A stretch of 64,000 bases of DNA, from contig NZ_CP010431.2 of NCBI RefSeq assembly GCF_000814845.2, positions 558,001-622,000 of the forward strand. Reading direction: 5' to 3'. The translations under genes were made by a program, and so were the position numbers. This DNA is from Pandoraea sputorum. GTDB taxonomy: Bacteria; Pseudomonadota; Gammaproteobacteria; Burkholderiales; Burkholderiaceae. The notes beneath the pieces were generated by a model, which made no database searches, had not been told where the DNA came from, and was given only the letters and a program-made list of their open reading frames with translations. Shown one piece after another: positions 58,723 through 64,000 of this stretch (the first letter of the stretch is position 1; the number at the start of each line of letters is the position of its first letter).

Positions 58723-58751
58723 TTGTCTAGTCGTATAGACGTGTGTATGAT
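58723..58751 (+). promoter_or_regulatory. Predicted phnF promoter with PhnF-type operator
   Basis: On the + strand a TTGTCT (-35-like, 58723-58728), 17-base spacer and TATGAT (58746-58751, 5/6) form a likely promoter. A GTCTA-N6-TAGAC palindrome (58725-58740) covers the -35 and spacer, the expected site for autorepression by the GntR-type PhnF. On the - strand the same palindrome falls within the phnG leader just before its start codon, so it could also block the main operon. Confidence 0.6.
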
Positions 58752-58787
58752 CGCAATGACTTCAGATGGGGTACTGCTCGCGGCCTC

Positions 58788-58821
58788 ATTACAACTTTCC
58801 GGGGTGTCAGTTTGATGACAG
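58788..58821 (-). promoter_or_regulatory. Pho box and promoter of phnGHIJKLM
   Basis: On the - strand CTGTCAT, four bases, CTGACAC (complement of 58804-58821) match the PhoB consensus repeats at 13 of 14 positions. Exactly ten bases downstream is TGTAAT (complement of 58788-58793, 5/6 of TATAAT), the same spacing as at phnC. The box overlaps the phnF start codon, so PhoB binding here could also hinder phnF translation-unit transcription. Confidence 0.82.
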
Positions 58822-59576
58822 CACAACTCGAACGTGGTGGCGGTGTTGCGGTCTGGCGGCAGATCGCGCAGATTCTGGCCACGGAAATCGGCGAGCGTCG
58901 TTATGGCGAAGGCTCGCCGGACGACCGTCTGCCGAGCGAGACGGACCTTGCGCAGCGCTTTGGCGTAAACCGTCACACGGTGCGCCGCGCGATTCTCGGT
59001 CTGGCAGAGCAAGGGCTTGTGAACGTCGAACACGGACGCGGCACTTTCGTGCAGGCGGCCGCCATCGGATATGTGATCGGACGCCGCACGCGCTTCACCG
59101 AGAATCTGTCGCAGAACAATCTGAAGACCGCGCAGCAGATCATTTCCGCGCACAAGCTCAAGGCCGAAAGCAGCGTCGCGCACGCGCTCGGGTTACGTGC
59201 AGGCGCACCGGTCTATCGACTGGAACTGGCCCGTCGCAGTCTCGACACGCAGGGCATCGAACTTCCGCTGGCCTACAGCGAGAACTGGTTTCCGGCGTCG
59301 CGCTTTCCCGACTTTCCCGATGTGTTCGCAGAGCACGAGTCGATCAGCGCCACGCTCGCTATCTTTGGCGTGAAGGACTACACGCGTCTCGAGAGTCGCA
59401 TCGGTGCGCGCATGCCTGACGCCGACATCGCCCGCCACCTTGGGATCAACCGTCAGCAGCCGGTGCTGAGCGTGGAAAGTACGGATGTGGACGAAGCAGG
59501 CAAACCGATCAAATACGGCATTGCCTACTTCCCGGCAGACCGTATGCAGCTTGTGGTGCAAGGGGCGACGCAATGA
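58815..59576 (+). CDS. phnF: Phosphonate utilisation transcriptional regulator PhnF (GntR/HutC family)
   Basis: A 253-residue regulator: N-terminal winged helix-turn-helix of GntR type (WRQIAQILATEIGERRYGEG, LPSETDLAQRFGVNRHTVRRA) and a C-terminal UTRA ligand domain (RLELARRSLDTQGIELPLAYSEN in part). Position at the head of a phn unit identifies it as PhnF, probably a repressor of the cluster. ATG 58815 has GGGGTG eight bases upstream. Its stop overlaps the next gene's ATG (ATGA). Ligand is unknown. Confidence 0.92.
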   Translation: MTAQLERGGGVAVWRQIAQILATEIGERRYGEGSPDDRLPSETDLAQRFGVNRHTVRRAILGLAEQGLVNVEHGRGTFVQAAAIGYVIGRRTRFTENLSQNNLKTAQQIISAHKLKAESSVAHALGLRAGAPVYRLELARRSLDTQGIELPLAYSENWFPASRFPDFPDVFAEHESISATLAIFGVKDYTRLESRIGARMPDADIARHLGINRQQPVLSVESTDVDEAGKPIKYGIAYFPADRMQLVVQGATQ

Positions 59577-60322
59577 ACGAAGGACAGCGACGGCAACTGG
59601 ATTTGTCGGTGGCGCGTTTTGCGATCTACTACGCACCGCCGTCTGGCTCGTGCTGGTGGAACGAGGGCAGCCGCTGGCTGGGGCGTGATGCGATCGCGGC
59701 GCGTGCGTTGCATGCGCCGACGGTAGATGGGTTGTCGCGCTCGCTGCACGACCTCACCGTCGATCCGCGACGCTATGGATTGCATGCCACGCTCAAAGCC
59801 CCGATGCGGCTCGCACCGCAGGCGCGACTGAGCGATCTGTCGGGTGTTGCGGAGACGGTGGCGGCGCGTCACGTCCCGTTCGATCTGACGGTCCATACCG
59901 ACGTGATCGGCACCGACAATGGCAAGTCGCCCGGTTTCGTCGCGTTGCGTCCGAAGGCGGGCGCTGCCGACGAGAAGGCGGTGAATGCGCTTGCGGCCGA
60001 TTGCGTGCAGGCATTCGACACGCTGCGTGCGCCGATGAGCGACACCGAACTGGCCAAACGAAATCCGCATCTGCTAACGTCGCGTCAGCGCGAGTGGCTG
60101 GCGCAGTGGGGATATCCGTACGTGTTCGACGAATTTCGTTTTCACGTCACGCTCTCCGACCGTGTGACGGCAGGCGACGCCACGGTCATCACCGACTGGT
60201 GGCAGCCGCGCGTACAGGCGCTCGGGCCCATGCGCGTCGACAGTCTCGCCATCTTCGTTCAACCCACGCCAGCCGAGCCCTTTGTCATGTTCGAACGTTT
60301 CGCCCTCAGGGAAGCCGCATGA
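59573..60322 (+). CDS. DUF1045 phosphonate-metabolism protein, 2H phosphoesterase-like
   Basis: A 249-residue protein of the phosphonate-operon DUF1045 family. It carries two HxT motifs, GLHATLKAPM (His about 71) and FHVTLSDRV (His about 191), the hallmark of 2H phosphoesterases, which hydrolyse 2',3'-cyclic phosphates. It is coupled by ATGA overlaps to both phnF and phnN. The C-P lyase pathway makes ribose 1,2-cyclic phosphate 5-phosphate, normally opened by PhnP, which is absent here. That DUF1045 performs this step is my inference; the family's activity is not established to my knowledge. Confidence 0.85.
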   Translation: MNEGQRRQLDLSVARFAIYYAPPSGSCWWNEGSRWLGRDAIAARALHAPTVDGLSRSLHDLTVDPRRYGLHATLKAPMRLAPQARLSDLSGVAETVAARHVPFDLTVHTDVIGTDNGKSPGFVALRPKAGAADEKAVNALAADCVQAFDTLRAPMSDTELAKRNPHLLTSRQREWLAQWGYPYVFDEFRFHVTLSDRVTAGDATVITDWWQPRVQALGPMRVDSLAIFVQPTPAEPFVMFERFALREAA

Positions 60323-60891
60323 ATCACGCACATCTGTTTTACGTGATGGGGCCGTCCGGTGCGGGTAAGGACTCGTTGCTTGCGTACGCACGAGCGAAGC
60401 TCGATCACGCGTCGTCGTCTCGTTCGCCGGTGTGCTTCGCGCATCGTTACATTACGCGTGCGCCGTCGGAGGGAGAGAACCACATCGCGTTGTCACACGC
60501 TGAGTTTTCGGCGCGGCATTCGCTCGGTTGCTTCGCACTCGACTGGGAGAGTCACGATTGCCGTTACGGCATCGGCGTCGAAATCGATGCGTGGATGCAT
60601 GCGGGCGCGAACGTCGTGGTGAATGGCTCGCGCGCGTTTCTCGCACAGGTCGTCGCGCGCTACGCTGAACGTCTGCATCTGGTGGAGATTCGGGTCGACC
60701 CGGAAGTGCGGGCGCAACGTCTTGCGAAGCGTGGCCGCGAATCCGGCGACGCGCTCGACAAGCGTGTCGCGCACAGCGTGACATGGACGCCGCCCGAAGG
60801 TATTCCGCTTTCGGTGGTCGATAACGACGGGGCACTCGAAACGGCGGGCGATGCGCTGCTCGCCTTATTGACGTCGCGGCCCGAGCGCTGA
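60319..60891 (+). CDS. phnN: Ribose 1,5-bisphosphate phosphokinase PhnN
   Basis: Phosphorylates ribose 1,5-bisphosphate, the last C-P lyase product, to PRPP, feeding it back to nucleotide synthesis. The 190-residue guanylate-kinase-like protein has P-loop GPSGAGKDS (residues 11-19), HRYITRAPSEGENHIAL with the conserved Arg, and EIRVDPEVRAQRLAKRGRES. It overlaps the DUF1045 gene by 4 bp and, at its 3' end, the convergent TetR gene by 27 bp. Confidence 0.93.
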   Translation: MNHAHLFYVMGPSGAGKDSLLAYARAKLDHASSSRSPVCFAHRYITRAPSEGENHIALSHAEFSARHSLGCFALDWESHDCRYGIGVEIDAWMHAGANVVVNGSRAFLAQVVARYAERLHLVEIRVDPEVRAQRLAKRGRESGDALDKRVAHSVTWTPPEGIPLSVVDNDGALETAGDALLALLTSRPER

Positions 60892-61440
60892 CAACAGACA
60901 GTCGAGCGAGCGCAGATAGTCGCCATCGTCCGGTGGCGGCGCGGCGGGCCTGTCGTCGTCGCGTGCGAAGGGTAGGCCGCTGCCGTGCGCATGATCGATC
61001 AGAATGTCTCGCCACAGGAGCGGTTCCGTCGTCATGGCTCGCAGCAGCCCGGTCAGACGGTCGGTGATATCGCGCGTCACACCGGCAAATGCCTCGGGTG
61101 TCGCGAAGATTGCGAGCGTCAGTTGCGGATGGCGACGCACGGCGGCGTGATACCGGATCAGAATTTCGCGTACTTCCTCATGACACGCGAGGCCCGCTTC
61201 GATGTCTTTGAGCACGTCGGCGTACACCGCATCAGACAACGCGCGCAGCAACCCGGCGTAATCCTCGACGTGATGGTAAAGACTCATCGGCGTGACACCG
61301 AGCCGACTGGCCAGCGCGCGCATGCTCAGTCCCTTTGCGCCGGTACTTGGCGCTTCGTGGAGCAGCGCGAGCGCCGTCGTCAGGATGGCGTCTCGCGTAA
61401 CCCCGGTGCCCTGTGCAGGCCGTCCGCGCGTGCGTCTCAT
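60865..61440 (-). CDS. TetR family transcriptional regulator
   Basis: A 191-residue repressor with an N-terminal helix-turn-helix (SMRALASRLGVTPMSLYHHVEDYAGLL, read in part, residues about 39-65) and a C-terminal domain of the TetR_C type that fits drug or small-molecule sensing. It overlaps the dihydrofolate-reductase-like gene by 4 bp (ATGA), so the two form an operon, probably autoregulated through the palindrome at 61993. Its 3' end runs 27 bp into convergent phnN. Confidence 0.87.
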   Translation of the reverse strand: MRRTRGRPAQGTGVTRDAILTTALALLHEAPSTGAKGLSMRALASRLGVTPMSLYHHVEDYAGLLRALSDAVYADVLKDIEAGLACHEEVREILIRYHAAVRRHPQLTLAIFATPEAFAGVTRDITDRLTGLLRAMTTEPLLWRDILIDHAHGSGLPFARDDDRPAAPPPDDGDYLRSLDCLLSALGPRRQ

Positions 61441-61988
61441 GCGATGACCCGATAAGTGGACTGCACCAATCCCGACGCAAAGCGCTGGCTGTCGATCAAC
61501 TGCAAGTCGACGTCATCCGACAATGCACCGAACAGTGGCTTGCCCGCACCGATCAGCACCGGCACCGTCGTGACGACGATGTCCGCGATCAGTCCTTCGC
61601 GCAAAAACGATTGCACGACCTTTCCACCGTCGACATAGATCCGGCCCACGTTCTCCCGCGCCAACGCCTGCATCAGTGCACCGGGTGGCAGGTCGGAGAA
61701 GCGCACTTTTCCCTTGAGCGTATCGGGGACTGGCGTGTTTGCCAGTTGCGTCGATAACACCGTGACGGGCAGATCGTAGGCCCAGGGGCCCATCGTCAGC
61801 ACCTTCTCGTACGTACCGCGGCCCATCACGATCGCGTCCTTGTCGGCGATGAAGGCGGCGTAGCCGTGATCCTCCGAGGGATCGTCGCGTTGCAGCAACC
61901 AGTCGATGTCGCCATCGGGCCGGGCGATGAAACCGTCAAGGCTGGTGGCGATGAACGCGTGCGCTGTCGTCATGGCTTGGTTCGTCAT
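61437..61988 (-). CDS. Dihydrofolate reductase/RibD C-terminal-like protein
   Basis: A 183-residue protein with the RibD-C/DHFR-like fold: AFIATSLDGFIARPDGDIDWL near the N-terminus (given in part), DAIVMGRGTYEKVLTMGPW, and IYVDGGKVVQSFL with the NADPH-binding Gly pair. Such stand-alone proteins are numerous and their substrates mostly unknown; it is not the essential folate enzyme FolA. ATG 61988 (MTNQAM) or ATG 61973 could be the start. It precedes tetR in a two-gene operon. Confidence 0.86.
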   Translation of the reverse strand: MTNQAMTTAHAFIATSLDGFIARPDGDIDWLLQRDDPSEDHGYAAFIADKDAIVMGRGTYEKVLTMGPWAYDLPVTVLSTQLANTPVPDTLKGKVRFSDLPPGALMQALARENVGRIYVDGGKVVQSFLREGLIADIVVTTVPVLIGAGKPLFGALSDDVDLQLIDSQRFASGLVQSTYRVIA

Positions 61989-61992
61989 TATT

Positions 61993-62005
61993 TATACGGC
62001 GTATA
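61993..62005. promoter_or_regulatory. TATACG-G-CGTATA palindrome, likely TetR operator
   Basis: A perfect 13-base palindrome with a single central base, four bases upstream of the dihydrofolate-reductase-like start codon. Its place and symmetry suit the adjacent TetR regulator. It is AT-rich and may also form part of the -10 element. Confidence 0.6.
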
Positions 62006-62139
62006 TTTTTGCGCAAACAATCGCTAAAGACAAGTCATGCGGCCGATGGCGTGTCGGCGCAGACAGGGTGAATTCACGATCGCGGCATTGATGTCGCCAA
62101 TGTGTCCGTCAACTTTATGTTGCATTGTGTGTTGTAATG

Positions 62140-62155
62140 TTGCAAATTATTGCAA
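62140..62155. promoter_or_regulatory. TTGCAA-N4-TTGCAA inverted repeat upstream of the flavoprotein gene
   Basis: Two self-complementary TTGCAA hexamers four bases apart, in an unusually AT-rich patch, about 85 bases before the downstream start. A further TTGCA occurs at 62120. This looks like an operator for a dimeric regulator, unidentified. Confidence 0.45.
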
Positions 62156-62239
62156 TGATTTTGAAGTTTGAGTAGTCTCGCGTCATCGCTCATGTCATTG
62201 CCCGGCGCTGGCCGGTGCAAGCCTTTCCGGAGTCCATCC

Positions 62240-64000
62240 ATGCCTTCAGCCTTGCCCACTCATGCCCGTGTCGTCATCGTCGGCGGCGGGATCGTCGGCT
62301 GTTCCGTTGCCTATCACCTGGCCAAGCTCGGCTGGACCGATGTCGTGTTGCTGGAGCAGGGACAGTTGTCGTGCGGCACTACATGGCATGCTGCCGGGCT
62401 GGTGGGGCAATTGCGTTCCCAGGAAAGCATGACGAAGCTCATCCGCTATTCCACAAAGCTCTACAGCGAGCTGGAAGCGGAAACCGGGCTTGGCACGGGG
62501 TGGAAGCAATGCGGTTCGTTGTCGGTGGCACGCAGCGCCGAGCGCATGACGCAACTCAAGCGCACGGCGGCCGTGGCGCGCGCTTACGGCGTGCAATGCG
62601 ACGTGATCTCGCCGCGCGAAGCGGGCGAACTCTGGCCGGTCATGCGCACCGACGATCTCGTGGGCGCGGTGTGGCTGCCCGGCGACGGTAAGGCCAATCC
62701 GACCGACCTCACGCAGGCGCTCGCACGTGGGGCGCGCAGCCGGGGCGTGCGCATCGCGGAGAACACGCGCATCACGCAAATTCACACAGCGTCGCCCAAC
62801 GGCATTCGCACGGCGACGGGGGTGTCGTGGCAGAACAAGGACGGTGAGCACGGACGCATCGACGCCGAGATCGTCGTCAACTGTGCCGGTCAGTGGGCCA
62901 AGGCCGTGGGGCGCATGTGCGGTGTCACCGTGCCGTTGCATTCCGCCGAGCACTACTACATCGTCACCGACCGTATCCCGGGTGTGCATACCGATCTGCC
63001 GGTCATGCGCGATCCCGACGGCTACATCTACTTCAAGGAAGAGGTTGGCGGTCTCGTGATGGGCGGTTTCGAGCCGAACGCCAAGCCGTGGGGCATGAAC
63101 GGCATTCCGGAGAATTTCGAATTCCAGTTGTTGCCCGACGACTGGGACCAGTTCGAGATCCTCATGGAGAACGCGCTCATTCGCGTACCCGCACTGGAGA
63201 CGGCGCAGATCCGCCAGTTCTACAACGGGCCTGAATCCTTCACGCCGGACAACAACTTCATCCTCGGCGAAGCGCCAGAGCTTCGGAATTTCTACGTCGG
63301 CGCGGGCTTCAATTCGATGGGCATTGCGTCCGCCGGTGGGGCAGGGATGGCGCTCGCCGAATGGATCGTGGCGGGCGAGCCGACGATGGATCTCTGGCCG
63401 GTCGACATCCGTCGCTTCGCGGGCTTTAACGGCAACGACACGTGGCTGCACGATCGCGTGAAGGAAACGCTGGGTCTGCATTACGCCATGCCGTGGCCGA
63501 ATCGAGAACTCGATACGGCGCGTCCGTTCCGGCGCTCGCCGCTGTACGCGACGTTGCTTGCGAAGGGCGCGTGCTTCGGCAGCAAGATGGGCTGGGAGCG
63601 GCCGAACTTCTTTGCACCGTCGCCCGAACAGGCGAGCATCGATTACAGCTTCGGTCAGCAGAACTGGCACTCGTGGAGTGCAGCGGAGCATCATGCGTGC
63701 CGCGACGCCGTGGCGCTGTTCGACATGAGCTCGTTCTCGAAGCTGCTGATCAAGGGGCGCGACGCCGAACGCGTGCTGCAGACGTTATGCAGCAACGACG
63801 TCGCCGTTGCCCCGGGGCGCACCGTCTACACCGCGATGCTCAACGAGCGTGGCGGCTACGAATCGGACTTCACGCTCACGCGCCTCGCGCCGGACCAGTA
63901 TCTGATGGTCACGGGCTCGGCGCAGACGACACGTGACATGGACTATCTGGAGCGGCGCATCGCCAGCCTGCCCGACGATCCGCGCTGCACCGTGGTCGAC
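62240..64000 (+). CDS. FAD-dependent dimethylglycine/sarcosine dehydrogenase-like protein (cut by window end)
   Basis: The frame opens at ATG 62240 and stays open for 587 codons to the window end. The N-terminal half is a DAO-type flavoprotein: dinucleotide fold VVIVGGGIVGCSVAYHLAKLG, CGTTWHAAGLVGQL (with the His that binds FAD covalently in dimethylglycine and sarcosine dehydrogenases), and FYVGAGFNSMGIASAGGAG. From about residue 460 a GcvT-type folate-binding domain starts (FDMSSFSKLLIKG). It probably demethylates N-methylglycines with transfer of the one-carbon unit to tetrahydrofolate. It is not obviously part of the phn cluster. Confidence 0.9.
   Translation, partial: MPSALPTHARVVIVGGGIVGCSVAYHLAKLGWTDVVLLEQGQLSCGTTWHAAGLVGQLRSQESMTKLIRYSTKLYSELEAETGLGTGWKQCGSLSVARSAERMTQLKRTAAVARAYGVQCDVISPREAGELWPVMRTDDLVGAVWLPGDGKANPTDLTQALARGARSRGVRIAENTRITQIHTASPNGIRTATGVSWQNKDGEHGRIDAEIVVNCAGQWAKAVGRMCGVTVPLHSAEHYYIVTDRIPGVHTDLPVMRDPDGYIYFKEEVGGLVMGGFEPNAKPWGMNGIPENFEFQLLPDDWDQFEILMENALIRVPALETAQIRQFYNGPESFTPDNNFILGEAPELRNFYVGAGFNSMGIASAGGAGMALAEWIVAGEPTMDLWPVDIRRFAGFNGNDTWLHDRVKETLGLHYAMPWPNRELDTARPFRRSPLYATLLAKGACFGSKMGWERPNFFAPSPEQASIDYSFGQQNWHSWSAAEHHACRDAVALFDMSSFSKLLIKGRDAERVLQTLCSNDVAVAPGRTVYTAMLNERGGYESDFTLTRLAPDQYLMVTGSAQTTRDMDYLERRIASLPDDPRCTVVD

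Noticed and set aside
62246..63694. 482-codon open frame on the - strand at the window end
   Set aside because: It is antisense to the flavoprotein, whose + strand frame shows clear FAD and GcvT-type motifs.

Overview
The window looks like an uninterrupted piece of the main chromosome of a high-GC betaproteobacterium in the Burkholderiales. Gene content and order (cox/cta cluster, cydAB with small subunits, kdsD-kdsC-lptCAB-rpoN-hpf-ptsN-hprK-rapZ, lolB-ispE-tRNA-prs-rplY-pth, mutM-mutY) fit Burkholderiaceae. A Pandoraea-like genome is my best guess, but the genus is inference. I see no insertion sequence, integrase, prophage, rRNA operon or CRISPR array.

Positions 1-9900 hold an aa3/caa3-type cytochrome c oxidase cluster on the + strand: a DUF2244 gene cut by the window edge, coxB (with a fused cytochrome c domain), coxA, a 39-residue assembly peptide, ctaG, DUF2970, coxC, SURF1, a SCO-like protein, ctaA and ctaB (heme A synthesis) and sco. 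A twin-membrane-helix gene lies on the opposite strand inside it. A shared terminator separates this from the oppositely oriented cydP-cydA-cydB-cydX quinol oxidase operon (10024-13254). rpoH follows; it has a TTG start and a perfect CIRCE element across its promoter.

Positions 14800-30000 are a mixture of housekeeping genes: ybiB, maiA, an ArgO/LysE exporter, ftsY, an active/degenerate pair of M16 peptidases, a NodIJ-like ABC exporter, rsmD-coaD, a solute-binding protein, a 2[4Fe-4S] ferredoxin, pth, rplY, prs and tRNA-Gln(UUG). Positions 30000-44900 hold ispE-lolB-TPR protein, then mutM-mutY (oxidised-guanine repair), then the nitrogen-PTS/sigma-54/LPS-transport block from rapZ back to kdsD, in which a PsiF-repeat gene sits between hprK and rapZ. 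Positions 45000-49250 carry a KefB-like antiporter, apt, a LysE-family exporter and a DeoR-family regulator.

Positions 49600-60900 form a complete-looking C-P lyase (phosphonate degradation) locus in three transcription units: phnCDE (+), phnGHIJKLM (-), and phnF-DUF1045-phnN (+). Two Pho boxes, each exactly 10 bp from a -10-like hexamer, lie at the heads of phnC and phnG. A GTCTA-N6-TAGAC palindrome, the likely PhnF operator, lies in the phnF promoter and the phnG leader. phnP and phnO are absent; a two-histidine-motif DUF1045 protein translationally coupled to phnF and phnN is a candidate for the missing cyclic phosphodiesterase step. This is the most interesting part of the window. A TetR/dihydrofolate-reductase-like pair and a dimethylglycine/sarcosine-dehydrogenase-like flavoprotein, cut by the window end, complete it.
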